Source of the DNA: Pedobacter sp. Leaf176 | GTDB taxonomy: Bacteria > Bacteroidota > Bacteroidia > Sphingobacteriales > Sphingobacteriaceae | Direction: 5' to 3' | Length of the DNA stretch: 64,000 nt | NCBI RefSeq assembly: GCF_001424305.1 | Contig: NZ_LMPD01000004.1 | Location: 1-64,000, forward strand | In this document: in pieces, positions 24,633-32,536 of the stretch | Numbering within the stretch: the stretch's first letter is position 1 | How the letters are laid out: every line of letters begins with the position of its first letter | The notes under the pieces: model-generated | Told to the model about the DNA's origin: nothing | The model's database searches: none | What the model saw: only the letters and a program-made list of their open reading frames with translations | Program-made: the position numbers and the translations under genes

Positions 24633-24708
24633 TGTTAGATGTAAAGACAGGTTATACATTCCAGAAGGCATTAAGTTTTCCCTGTTACATTTTCCTTATA
24701 TTTAAACT

Positions 24709-25935
24709 GTGAATACACCCCTATATATTGCAAAAAGGTATTTATTTGCTAAGAAATCAACCAATGCAATTAACCTGATCTCCGGAATTTCTATGGTTGG
24801 TGTTATGGTAGGTAGTGCGGCTTTAATTATCATTCTATCCGTGTTTAATGGTTTGGAAGTTACCATTCTCAATATGTTTAACACGATGACGCCGGAGCTA
24901 GCCATTGTTCCGACAAGGGGGAAAACTTTCGATCCGAATACCAAATACTTCAGTCAGCTCAAAAACAATGAGCAAATATATTCTTACACGGAGGTTCTAC
25001 AGGAAAATGCTCTGCTTAAATATAATAATAAGCAGGCAGTTGGTATGGTTAAAGGTGTAAGTTACGATTACCTGAAGAATCCAAAATTAGATAGTACCAT
25101 TCGTGAAGGCAGGTTTGTACTCCGTAATAGAAGTGGCTACAGTTCTGTGATCGGATCAGCTCTGCAAGCTTACCTGGCCGTGAATACCGTTGATCCATTT
25201 ACTGAACTGGAAATCTTCTCACCAAAGAAAAACATCGCTGTAAATAACCTTAACCCCGCTGATGATTTTGTAAATAAAAGCATTCGCGTTAGCGGGGTAT
25301 TTGAAGTTCAGCAGGAATTTGATAACGGAATAGTAGTGCCATTGGATTTTGCCAGGGAACTTTTAGGAGAAGAAAAAAATGTGTCATCGATAGAGATTAA
25401 CTTCAAGCCAGGTGTTAATGTGGATAATTTCCAGAAAGAGATATCAGCAAAAGCTGGCAGTACATTTGAAGTACTTAACAGGGCTCAGCAAAATCGTTCG
25501 TTGTATCATATTTTAAATACAGAAAAATGGGCGGTGTACATTATTCTCACTTTTATTTTAATCATCGCTATATTTAATATTATTGGCTCACTTACGATGC
25601 TGGTGATAGATAAGGTAAAAGATATCGCCATTCTGAGCAGTTTGGGCGCAAGTAAAAAGCTAATAAAGCGGATATTTCTACTTGAGGGTATGATGATTAC
25701 CATGTCGGGCTGTGTGCTCGGCTTATTAATCGGGCTTATATTTTATTTTCTGCAACATAAATACGGCCTAATCAAGATGGGTGAAGATACGCTTGTAAGT
25801 TCTTATCCGATAGGACTTAAATGGAAAGATTTTATTTTAGTTTTTCTAACAGTGGGCTTTTTCTCATTTTTGGCATCTGCTTTGTCATCAAATTTGAGCG
25901 TAAAGAAGATAGATCAGCTAAATCAAACATTATAA
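24709..25935 (+). CDS. LolC/LolE-type ABC transporter permease (FtsX family)
   Basis: A 408-residue membrane protein with the LolC/E layout: one N-terminal helix (about 25-50, with AINLISGISMVGVMVG), a periplasmic domain to about 270, then three C-terminal helices with the FtsX domain (VIDKVKDIAILSSLGASKK). It starts with GTG, which fits the family start MNTPLYIAKRYLFAKKS. LolCDE extracts lipoproteins from the inner membrane. The single-permease version is typical in Bacteroidota; the ATPase LolD is not adjacent. The next gene encodes a lipoprotein and starts two bases after the stop codon. Confidence 0.88.
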   Translation: MNTPLYIAKRYLFAKKSTNAINLISGISMVGVMVGSAALIIILSVFNGLEVTILNMFNTMTPELAIVPTRGKTFDPNTKYFSQLKNNEQIYSYTEVLQENALLKYNNKQAVGMVKGVSYDYLKNPKLDSTIREGRFVLRNRSGYSSVIGSALQAYLAVNTVDPFTELEIFSPKKNIAVNNLNPADDFVNKSIRVSGVFEVQQEFDNGIVVPLDFARELLGEEKNVSSIEINFKPGVNVDNFQKEISAKAGSTFEVLNRAQQNRSLYHILNTEKWAVYIILTFILIIAIFNIIGSLTMLVIDKVKDIAILSSLGASKKLIKRIFLLEGMMITMSGCVLGLLIGLIFYFLQHKYGLIKMGEDTLVSSYPIGLKWKDFILVFLTVGFFSFLASALSSNLSVKKIDQLNQTL

Positions 25936-25937
25936 AC

Positions 25938-26318
25938 ATGAAGTTATTTAAACAAGCAACTGTATTTGCTATACTATCTGGTATGGCCTTTGCCGCTTGT
26001 AACAGACAAGAAAAGCCGGAAGAGAATAGTAACCTCAAAATTATTAAAGGTTTATATAGCTTTGGCCCCGAAATGAAATCTTTTACCCTTTGCGAAGATG
26101 GAAGGGAATATTGGGTTGCAGACAGCGTTAAAAATCTGGAACTTTCCTACAGTAATTTAAATTTTGAGAAACCTTATGAGCCTGTTTATGTAGAGTTACA
26201 AGGTTATTTTACAAAGTCTGATACGGCAACAGTTGCTGCGGATTTTGACTCTACCCTGGTGGTTACCAAGGTCATCAAAATCAGTAAGGAGATACCTGAT
26301 GGCCCTTGTGCGCAGTAA
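25938..26318 (+). CDS. Small lipoprotein, NlpE C-terminal-like
   Basis: A 126-residue lipoprotein from the ATG at 25938, two bases after the upstream permease stop; a much longer frame opens at 25821 inside the permease gene and is not the real start. Signal and lipobox are AILSGMAFAAC (Cys near 21). The mature part reads KGLYSFGPEMKSFTLCED, then EYWVADS and PYEPVYVELQGYF, a pattern that resembles the OB-fold C-terminal domain of NlpE/copper-resistance lipoproteins. If so it could sense or bind metal or envelope stress, but the CxxC of NlpE is not obvious. Translational coupling to the LolC/E gene is likely. Confidence 0.7.
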   Translation: MKLFKQATVFAILSGMAFAACNRQEKPEENSNLKIIKGLYSFGPEMKSFTLCEDGREYWVADSVKNLELSYSNLNFEKPYEPVYVELQGYFTKSDTATVAADFDSTLVVTKVIKISKEIPDGPCAQ

Positions 26319-26632
26319 CCTGCTCAGCTTTCGGGTTAAGAGATTAAATAAACAGTAAATAATATTTGGGCGTTTTAACACGCTTTCCGCTGTATCTTTT
26401 TGGCTGCCTTTCAAAACACCCGATGCTCAGCCAAAAAGGATGCCGCTTCAATCGTTAACGCTGAACCTTAATGCATTAGTGTTTAGTATCAGTCATACAA
26501 AACGCAAACAATCAAGCCCCGTATTTGCTTATATGTGTTATATAAATATCCTGCATTCAAGAATAAAAATTATCTCAGGATCACAATATTGTGAGGATTC
26601 ACTGTCGATATTTTATTTTAGCGGAAATTATA
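26319..26632. other. Spacer with a structured element before csaA
   Basis: About 315 bases without a credible gene. The part 26368-26461 is a structured element described separately. The remainder to 26632 is AT-rich, presumably the csaA promoter region, with no exact TAnnTTTG that I can defend. Confidence 0.45.
26368..26461. repeat. Structured intergenic element
   Basis: A hairpin-forming segment: GCGTT (26370-26374) can pair with AACGC (26457-26461), and ATCTTTTTGGCTG (26394-26406) with CAGCCAAAAAGGAT (26428-26441), with a single-base bulge. In my memory, Bacteroidota genomes carry many related intergenic copies of the form GGGCGTT... TTTCCGCT... ATCTTTTT... AAAAAGGATGCCGCTTCAATC... AACGC. 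Only one copy is in this window, so the repeat status is from recall and the fold is what I see. Confidence 0.5.
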
Positions 26633-26635
26633 ATG

Positions 26636-26971
26636 ATGGAAGAAATAACGTGGAATGATTTTGTGAAGGTAGAATTACGCGCAGGGACAATAATAGAAGT
26701 TTTTGATTTCCCGGAAGCCAGAAAACCTGCATATAAACTAAGGGTCGATTTTGGTGAATTCGGTATTAAAACCAGCAGTGCGCAAATCACTAAACTATAC
26801 ACTAAAGAAGAATTACCAGGTAAACAGATTATTGGCGTGGTTAACTTCCCCAAAAAGCAAATCGGCAAATTCATGTCCGAATTTTTAGTTACAGGTTTCG
26901 CGGATGAGAATGGTGACATTGTATTAACGACCTTGAGTGGAAAAGTTCCTAATGGGAGTAAAATGATATAA
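26636..26971 (+). CDS. csaA: CsaA-type tRNA-binding protein
   Basis: A 111-residue EMAP-like tRNA-binding domain protein, homologous to the C-terminal domain of methionyl-tRNA synthetase. The start [19 protein letters not shown] is typical, followed by [14 protein letters not shown], the helix/strand [15 protein letters not shown], and [15 protein letters not shown]. ATGs at 26633 and 26636 are adjacent; a GTG at 26591 also opens the frame but adds an unlikely extension. CsaA proteins have been described as chaperone-like and as structure-specific tRNA binders. tadA starts 13 bases after the stop. Confidence 0.9.
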   Translation: MEEITWNDFVKVELRAGTIIEVFDFPEARKPAYKLRVDFGEFGIKTSSAQITKLYTKEELPGKQIIGVVNFPKKQIGKFMSEFLVTGFADENGDIVLTTLSGKVPNGSKMI

Positions 26972-26973
26972 GT

Positions 26974-26981
26974 TATCTTTG
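26974..26981 (+). promoter_or_regulatory. Candidate -7 element directly before tadA
   Basis: TATCTTTG matches TAnnTTTG and ends three bases before the tadA ATG at 26985. No convincing -33 TTG/TTTG is found at the right spacing within the csaA end. Either an independent leaderless promoter or chance. Confidence 0.3.
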
Positions 26982-26984
26982 GGA

Positions 26985-27452
26985 ATGAGTTTTTACAATT
27001 TTGAAACCAGCGATCCGGAAGCAGAAGATATACATTATATGAAACTGGCTTTAGCAGAAGCGCAAAAAGCACTGGCTGAAGATGAGATACCGATTGGTGC
27101 AATTATCGTTTCAAAAAACAGAGTTATCGGCCGCGGGTACAACCTAACTGAGCGCTTAAATGATGTAACGGCACATGCAGAAATGCAGGCTTTTACATCA
27201 GCAAGCCAAACCATAGGTGGGAAATACCTTACAGACTGTACCCTTTACGTAACCATCGAACCTTGTGTAATGTGTGCAGGGGCAAGTTACTGGACACAAA
27301 TAAGCAGAATTGTTTATGGTGCCCGAGAGGAAAAACGAGGCTTTTTATCTAAAGGTGTTAATTTACTTCATCCAAAAACAGAATTGATAGGTGGCGTGAT
27401 GGCCGAACAATGCGCTTCTATGATGAGAAATTTTTTTGCAAAAAAAAGATAG
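26985..27452 (+). CDS. tadA: tRNA-specific adenosine deaminase
   Basis: A 155-residue cytidine/deoxycytidylate-deaminase-fold enzyme. The zinc site is THAEMQ (His, catalytic Glu) plus EPCVMC (two Cys). It converts A34 to inosine in tRNA-Arg(ACG). The pattern EDEIPIGAIIV, HAE, EPCVMCAGA and the C-terminal MRNFFAKKR match TadA. The ORF opens with a TTG at 26979, but that lies in the TATCTTTG element (26974-26981), so the ATG at 26985 is chosen. csaA is immediately upstream; a clear tRNA theme. Confidence 0.9.
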   Translation: MSFYNFETSDPEAEDIHYMKLALAEAQKALAEDEIPIGAIIVSKNRVIGRGYNLTERLNDVTAHAEMQAFTSASQTIGGKYLTDCTLYVTIEPCVMCAGASYWTQISRIVYGAREEKRGFLSKGVNLLHPKTELIGGVMAEQCASMMRNFFAKKR

Positions 27453-27512
27453 TTTAATGGTTACAAAACCAATTGATGATAATAACATGAACAAAACTTA
27501 ACCTTTGAATGT

Positions 27513-27520
27513 TATATTTG
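27513..27520 (+). promoter_or_regulatory. Candidate sod promoter -7 element
   Basis: TATATTTG, an exact TAnnTTTG match, 41 bases before the superoxide dismutase ATG at 27562. This places the transcript start near 27525 and excludes the TTG at 27505 as translation start. No good -33 element is visible. Confidence 0.45.
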
Positions 27521-27561
27521 TTTCAGAAAACAATTTTTTAAACTTAAACATATACATTATT

Positions 27562-28170
27562 ATGGCTTTTGAATTACCTGCGTTACATTACGCAACCGAT
27601 GCATTAGAACCGCATATTGATAAAACAACCATGGAAATCCACCATGACAAACATCACCAGGCTTATGTTACTAACCTGAATAAAGCGTTAGAAGGTAAAC
27701 CTGAAGCAAATTCAAAGATCGAGGATATTGTTAAAAATATTTCAAAATATCCTGCTGCAGTTAGAAATAACGGTGGCGGACACTATAACCACTCATTATT
27801 CTGGAACATTTTAGGTCCTAATAAAGGTGGCGAACCAACTGGCGACCTAGCGAAGGCAATTTCAGATACTTTTGGTTCTTTTGCTGATTTAAAAACCAAA
27901 ATGCAAGAAGCTGGTGCAACCCGTTTTGGCTCTGGCTGGGCTTGGTTATCAGTTGGTGCCGATAAAAAACTTCAGGTTTCTTCAACCCCAAATCAAGATA
28001 ATCCTTTAATGGACGTGGCGGAAGTAAAAGGAACGCCAATTTTGGGTATTGATGTTTGGGAGCACGCTTATTATTTAAAATACCAGAACAAACGCCCTGA
28101 TTACTTAGCTGCAATCTGGAATGTGGTTAATTGGGACGCTGTTGCAGAGCTTTACAAAAAAGCATTGTAA
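27562..28170 (+). CDS. sodA: Superoxide dismutase, Mn type
   Basis: A 202-residue Fe/Mn superoxide dismutase from the ATG at 27562; the longer frame from 27505 lies over the promoter. The metal ligands are His27 (MEIHHDK), His77 ([11 protein letters not shown]), Asp164 and His168 (DVWEHAY). GGHxNHSLFW and Gln145 in NQDNPLM are the Mn-type arrangement (Gln146 in E. coli SodA); the Fe-type has the Gln at the other position. Bacteroidota enzymes are often cambialistic, so true metal use is uncertain. It is cytoplasmic and monocistronic, with an 11-pair terminator after it, and oxyR is close by. Confidence 0.94.
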   Translation: MAFELPALHYATDALEPHIDKTTMEIHHDKHHQAYVTNLNKALEGKPEANSKIEDIVKNISKYPAAVRNNGGGHYNHSLFWNILGPNKGGEPTGDLAKAISDTFGSFADLKTKMQEAGATRFGSGWAWLSVGADKKLQVSSTPNQDNPLMDVAEVKGTPILGIDVWEHAYYLKYQNKRPDYLAAIWNVVNWDAVAELYKKAL

Positions 28171-28192
28171 TAATCTCTAAATAAGATTACTG

Positions 28193-28219
28193 AAGCCTGC
28201 AAACACAATTTGCAGGCTT
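28193..28219 (+). terminator. Intrinsic terminator after sodA
   Basis: AAGCCTGCAAA (28193-28203) pairs perfectly with TTTGCAGGCTT (28209-28219) around CACAA, then TCTT. An 11-pair stem 23 bases after the sodA stop. Confidence 0.85.
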
Positions 28220-28258
28220 TCTTATTAATTAATACCTTCGCATATAATATTTATCAAC

Positions 28259-28690
28259 ATGAAGAAGTTTATAATTTTATTTTTAATGGCAATTGGATTT
28301 GGTTCTTTAGCTATTGCTCAACAAAAGGCACCAACACCAAGTGAGATTGCAAAGAAAAATGTGGAAGATTTAGATAAGAAGCTGAAACTTAATGATACTC
28401 AAAAAAGCATAATTTATAGCTTGACCTTTAATCAGGCCAAAGAACAATCTGATTTAGTAAAACGACAGCAAGCGGGTAATACTAAAGAAGATGATATTGA
28501 TAAGTATTACAAAATGCAAAACGAAACTTCAAAAAGCATTCGTAATGTTTTAAAGGGTGAACAGCAGGCTAAGTATGATAGAATCATTGAAGACCGTTTA
28601 AGCGGAAAGGCCAATAAGAAAAAGAAAAAAGAAGAAGAAGTTGAAGGTGACATCAGCGGACTTCTAATAAAAACGGAAAAAGTAAATTAA
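28259..28690 (+). CDS. Exported charged helical protein, unknown
   Basis: A 143-residue exported protein, with signal peptide 1-21 (LAIAQ) and a mature part that is mostly helical and charged: LDKKLKLNDTQKSIIYSLTFN, NETSKSIRNVLKGEQQAKY and a Lys/Glu-rich tail. The layout, a short 'LNDTQ... KYDRIIEDRL' helical pair, resembles the Spy/CpxP-like periplasmic proteins in general shape, but the LTxxQ motifs are not clear. No assigned function. It sits between sodA and oxyR and ends convergently with oxyR, 21 bases away. Confidence 0.7.
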   Translation: MKKFIILFLMAIGFGSLAIAQQKAPTPSEIAKKNVEDLDKKLKLNDTQKSIIYSLTFNQAKEQSDLVKRQQAGNTKEDDIDKYYKMQNETSKSIRNVLKGEQQAKYDRIIEDRLSGKANKKKKKEEEVEGDISGLLIKTEKVN

Positions 28691-28693
28691 AAC

Positions 28694-28710
28694 CGGCATT
28701 TTAAACGCCG
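28694..28710. terminator. Short convergent hairpin
   Basis: CGGC (28694-28697) and GCCG (28707-28710) flank ATTTTAAAC, with further TTT/AAA pairing inside after one mismatch. It fills the 21-base gap between the convergent ends of the exported-protein gene and oxyR. Short stem, so a weak call. Confidence 0.35.
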
Positions 28711-28711
28711 A

Positions 28712-29644
28712 TTAAATACCTACCACATCTTTTTTCTTTTTTTGCTTCATCGTCTTAGGAATAATTTCTGAAATTTCATCTTTTAATGCGTTTAACATGC
28801 GTTTTTTAACGAAATTTTTATGAGTCACTAAGCTAATCTCCCTTACCGGTTCGGGCGATTTAAAATGCCTGATTCTGTTGGTTTGTTTCGAGTTTAATTC
28901 CGCTATTGCTAATTCTGGTAAAAGTGTTGCGCCACCATTTAAGTCGACCATTCTGATAAGCGTTTCCACGCTGCCTGTATTATATTCAAGACCTTGTAAA
29001 CGATTGTTTTTTGTTGAGCGGCATATGTTCAAAACCTGGTTTCGCATGCAATGACCTTCATTTAGAAGCCAGATATTTTCTTCGTTTAGATCTTCAGCGT
29101 CTACTGATTTTTTCTTGTACAGCTTACTGTTTTTACTAATGTAGCTTACAAAGTTTTCATAATAAACAGGTATTTCAATAATGTTTGCATCCGTTAATGG
29201 AGTTGCCAGAATCCCACAATCTAAAACTCCTGTTTTTAAATGATTAATTATATCTTCTGTTGTATACTCCCAAATCATCAATTTCAACTCCGGATACTTT
29301 TCCAGCATGGCAGAAATTACTTCCGGCAACAGATATGGCGCAACAGTAGGTATCACTCCAATGCGTAGTTCACCGGAAACATTTTGCTGCTGACTGGTAA
29401 TTAGTTCCTTAATTTTGCTGCTTTCCTGAAGAATAATTCTCGCCTGAGCAACGATTTGAGTGCCGATTTCAGTTGGACTAACTGGTTGCTTGCTTCTGTC
29501 GAATATTTTTACGCTTAAAAGTTCTTCAAGTTTTTGTACCTGCATACTTAAAGTTGGCTGGGTGACAAAACATTTATCTGCTGCGGTTACGAAACTTCTG
29601 TAAGTATCAACAGCAACGATGTATTCAAGCTGAACTAAGGTCAT
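28712..29644 (-). CDS. oxyR: OxyR-type LysR regulator
   Basis: A 310-residue LysR-family activator. The N-terminal helix-turn-helix (FVTAADKCFVTQPTLSMQVQ) is followed by a substrate-domain of type OxyR. The peroxide-sensing cysteines are present at Cys199 and Cys208 (GHCMRNQVLNIC), exactly the E. coli numbering and spacing, so it should be a genuine H2O2 sensor that turns on antioxidant genes when the disulfide forms. sodA lies on the opposite strand about 1.1 kb away. An element TATATTTG (minus strand, 29669-29676) precedes the start. Convergent with the exported-protein gene. Confidence 0.93.
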   Translation of the reverse strand: MTLVQLEYIVAVDTYRSFVTAADKCFVTQPTLSMQVQKLEELLSVKIFDRSKQPVSPTEIGTQIVAQARIILQESSKIKELITSQQQNVSGELRIGVIPTVAPYLLPEVISAMLEKYPELKLMIWEYTTEDIINHLKTGVLDCGILATPLTDANIIEIPVYYENFVSYISKNSKLYKKKSVDAEDLNEENIWLLNEGHCMRNQVLNICRSTKNNRLQGLEYNTGSVETLIRMVDLNGGATLLPELAIAELNSKQTNRIRHFKSPEPVREISLVTHKNFVKKRMLNALKDEISEIIPKTMKQKKKKDVVGI

Positions 29645-29668
29645 ATAGCTAAAATTGATTTATATTTT

Positions 29669-29676
29669 CAAATATA
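29669..29676 (-). promoter_or_regulatory. Candidate oxyR promoter -7 element
   Basis: Minus strand TATATTTG, exact TAnnTTTG, 24 bases before the oxyR ATG. No good -33 element in range. Confidence 0.4.
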
Positions 29677-29877
29677 TAAATTATATCTATTGTTATATCC
29701 CATGGCAAAAATATTTTCTGAATAAGGTGCGTATTTCCGAGTATACAAACTTTATGATGTAATAAAAAAACCAATGAAATGTACTATACGCCTCGTTAGT
29801 GATTAAAAATCAGTCAATTCAAGAACTGTGGTCCAATAAAGAAAAATGCATTTTGACTTAACTTCCGCCAGATGAGT

Positions 29878-30657
29878 TTATTTTTTAAGCTCATTAAATA
29901 CTAATCTAGCTAGTTCGGCCGCACCCGCAGGTTGAAAGTGCGTATTATCCTTTTGGCCATTTGGGTAAGCTTCATATTTGCCAGAATCAAGATTCATAAA
30001 ATATTTTTCTGTTACAAAATCCTTCCCTTTTAAGGTGAAAAATTCTGCTGAAAGTTTCGTTAAGTCAATCAATGGTACATTCAATTCAGAGGCTACATCT
30101 CTAACCGCTTGTGGATAGTTGCCATGAGCATTGCCTAACTTACCGTCTTTCCAGGGATAATTTCTTGCTACTGGAGTAATCAAAATCGGAATAGCCTTCT
30201 TTTGTCTGGTTTGGTTCACATACATCCTCAAAAAATCTTTGTACGCTGCAATTGGCGTATATCTTTCTGGTTTATCTGTCGCAGCATCGTTATGCCCGAA
30301 TTGAATCATAACCAAATCTTTTTTTGTTAAAGACTGAAAAACTTCTTTCCACCTACCTTCCTCAAAAAAACTCCTTGTGCTTCTTCCGCCCATTGCCTTA
30401 TCAACAACTATTGCGCTGTCGCTTTTAATTAAATGGTTAACCTTTTTTAAGCTATCTTTAGTTAAGAATTTTTGGAAAACCTGTCCCCAGCCTGTAATGG
30501 GGTATTTTTTACGCTTATAATCGTTTTCAAGGCTGTAATCTGCGACAGTAGAATCACCGATTAAAAAAACCTTTACCGGCCTTGATTTTATGTTAAATGA
30601 CAAACATATAGCGAGGGCACATACGGTTATAATATATAAGTATAAGCGTTTCTTCAT
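29878..30657 (-). CDS. Rhamnogalacturonan acetylesterase (CE12, SGNH)
   Basis: A 259-residue SGNH/GDSL hydrolase of carbohydrate esterase family 12. An N-terminal hydrophobic signal (1-24) with no lipobox precedes VFLIGDSTVADY (block I Ser). Gly in block II is at MGGRSTRSF, block III is FGHNDAATD, and the catalytic Asp/His are in NTHFQPAGA. Family members remove acetyl groups from the rhamnogalacturonan/pectin backbone. The gene starts two bases after the GH43 stop; together they form a short minus-strand operon divergent from CE8-GH28. It is the left edge of the pectin locus and has a paralogue at 48120. Confidence 0.88.
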   Translation of the reverse strand: MKKRLYLYIITVCALAICLSFNIKSRPVKVFLIGDSTVADYSLENDYKRKKYPITGWGQVFQKFLTKDSLKKVNHLIKSDSAIVVDKAMGGRSTRSFFEEGRWKEVFQSLTKKDLVMIQFGHNDAATDKPERYTPIAAYKDFLRMYVNQTRQKKAIPILITPVARNYPWKDGKLGNAHGNYPQAVRDVASELNVPLIDLTKLSAEFFTLKGKDFVTEKYFMNLDSGKYEAYPNGQKDNTHFQPAGAAELARLVFNELKK

Positions 30658-30659
30658 AT

Positions 30660-32300
30660 TTATTTGAGCTTGTCAATACGAAACCAGTCATATTCGGCAA
30701 AACCTGAATCATTTGTCTGCGAATCTCTTGATGCGAACAAGCCAACCTTCGCTCCAATCCATTTTCCTGCCACTGCCTGAAATTCATCAGGAACACTTAT
30801 AAATTTTGTACCATCTTCACTATAGCTAAACTGGCATTTCGCGCCATGCGATACGCTGACTCTTAAATGAAGCGTTGCAGATTTAAGCTTAAGAATCTCC
30901 TTTTCATGCGCTTCTTTTCCATTGTCGGCAAAATTGCAAATGCTATAAACCAAGTAAGTGCCGTCTCTTCTACTCCTGATGTCGATGGCAGCATAACTTC
31001 TGCCCATAACGACCAGACCGGTACGCTCGTTCTCAAGTTTAGGATTTGGTTTAAAATTTACTTTCGTTGTTACGGTAAATTCCTCAGCCGGAAATTTTTG
31101 CAACAATAAGTTAGGGACATCCCAAAGATTTTTAGCGCCGTCGGGTATTTTAGCAGTATATAATTTTAGTACACCTTTGTTTGCATCATTAAAAGACCAG
31201 GTAGCTTGTGGATTTGCCTGCCACTGCCATTGCAAACCCGATCTCATAGCATTAAATTCATCACTTTCTACTGGTGTTTCTATCGAATACACCTTTCCAA
31301 CATTTGGTTTCCTGAAAATGGAAACCGGCTCGCCTTTTCCATCGGCATTTTTATCTATACCGATAACAGGCCAGTTATCGACCCATTTCATCGGCTGAAG
31401 GTGAACCACCCGCCCATAGGCATCCTTATCCTGGAAATGGAGAAACCAATCTTCACCGCTCTTTGTATTTATCCAGGCACCCTGGTGAGGACCATTAATT
31501 CCGGATTCGCCTTCATCCATAACTATTCTGCGCTCGTATGGCCCGTAGATGTTCCGGCTTCTCAAAACCAATTGCCACCCAGTAGATACGCCGCCTGCCG
31601 GCGCAAACAGGTAATAAAAACCATTTCTTTTATAAAACTTGGGGCCTTCTATGGTTGGGTCGAGCTCGTGCCCATCGTAAACTATTGTTCCGGCTGCTGT
31701 GGCTTTAGTTCCTTCAGGATTTAATGGCATAATTGCTAAAACACTTTTTATTCCCGCGCGACTGCCGGCATAGGCATAGGCCAGATACGTTTTACCATTT
31801 TCATCCCAAAAGGGACAAGGATCTATTAGACCTTTGCCCGCAACCACTAATTGCGGTGCTGACCAGGGCCCTTTTATACTTTTGGTTTTTGTAAAATAAA
31901 TCCCAAAGTCAGGATCAGGGTAATAAATATAAAATTCGCCATTACGATGGCGGATTGATGGTGCCCAAACACCATTTCCATGTTGGGTTTTCTCGAAATG
32001 CTCGAACGGGGGCTGACGAAGCAAAGCGTGACCAATTATTTTCCAGTTTACCAAATCTCTAGAATGTAAAATGGGCAGTCCAGGGACCGCATCAAAGCTT
32101 GATGCAATCATATAAAAATCATCGCCAACGCGAATGGCGTCAGGATCTGAATAATCAGCATTTATTACCGGGTTTTTATACGTTCCGTTCCCTAAGTCGG
32201 GCACCCAGACTTTTGAAATATAGGTTGCGTTGTCTGATTTTTGGGCAAAAGTTAATAAAGAAAATAAGCAGCAGAGCATTACGTTTATCAGAATTTTCAT
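30660..32300 (-). CDS. GH43-family glycoside hydrolase
   Basis: A 546-residue secreted GH43 enzyme from the ATG at 32300; the ATG at 32321 adds seven residues in front of the signal peptide and is unlikely. Signal peptide 1-20 ends LLTFAQ. The five-bladed propeller holds the catalytic base Asp in NPVINADYSDPDAIR, the pKa-modulating Asp in the DPCPFWDENGKTYLA blade and the acid Glu in LDPTIEGPKFYK. Residues about 350-546 form a C-terminal beta-sandwich (GH43_C2-like). Members are beta-xylosidases or alpha-L-arabinofuranosidases; next to pectin enzymes, removal of arabinan/galactan side chains is plausible. Confidence 0.88.
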   Translation of the reverse strand: MKILINVMLCCLFSLLTFAQKSDNATYISKVWVPDLGNGTYKNPVINADYSDPDAIRVGDDFYMIASSFDAVPGLPILHSRDLVNWKIIGHALLRQPPFEHFEKTQHGNGVWAPSIRHRNGEFYIYYPDPDFGIYFTKTKSIKGPWSAPQLVVAGKGLIDPCPFWDENGKTYLAYAYAGSRAGIKSVLAIMPLNPEGTKATAAGTIVYDGHELDPTIEGPKFYKRNGFYYLFAPAGGVSTGWQLVLRSRNIYGPYERRIVMDEGESGINGPHQGAWINTKSGEDWFLHFQDKDAYGRVVHLQPMKWVDNWPVIGIDKNADGKGEPVSIFRKPNVGKVYSIETPVESDEFNAMRSGLQWQWQANPQATWSFNDANKGVLKLYTAKIPDGAKNLWDVPNLLLQKFPAEEFTVTTKVNFKPNPKLENERTGLVVMGRSYAAIDIRSRRDGTYLVYSICNFADNGKEAHEKEILKLKSATLHLRVSVSHGAKCQFSYSEDGTKFISVPDEFQAVAGKWIGAKVGLFASRDSQTNDSGFAEYDWFRIDKLK

Positions 32301-32380
32301 GGAATAGGTTTTGAAAAACAACTTTATATTTTTTGTTAAACAAGATTAGGCGATTTTTAATTTTATTCCAATCTTTATTG

Positions 32381-32393
32381 TGCAATCGTTCCC
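32381..32393 (+). promoter_or_regulatory. Candidate operator, GH43/CE8 divergent spacer
   Basis: TGCAATCGTTCCC, identical over 13 bases (15 with the preceding TG) to the sequence at 55162-55174 next to the LacI-type regulator. It lies between the divergent GH43 and CE8 genes, where it could control both. Second half-site symmetry is poor, so the exact operator limits are unknown. Confidence 0.5.
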
Positions 32394-32536
32394 GTTATCG
32401 TTTGCGATGTTTATTTTTAACAAACGTTCTTCCTCAATAACTTTAATGATTAAAATTGTTCATCATATATTAATTAATAACGGCTGCGTTTAGGTTTACC
32501 AACAACGTGGCCGATTTTTATTTTATCTAACCAAAT

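Noticed and set aside
25821..25937. Longer start for the small lipoprotein inside the permease gene
   Set aside because: The ATG at 25938 starts directly with a lipoprotein signal; the extension is the permease gene read in another frame.
26450..26457. CAATCGTT near csaA as another LacI-type operator
   Set aside because: It lacks the flanking TG and CCC and falls inside the structured element; an eight-base match is expected by chance about twice in 64 kb counting both strands.
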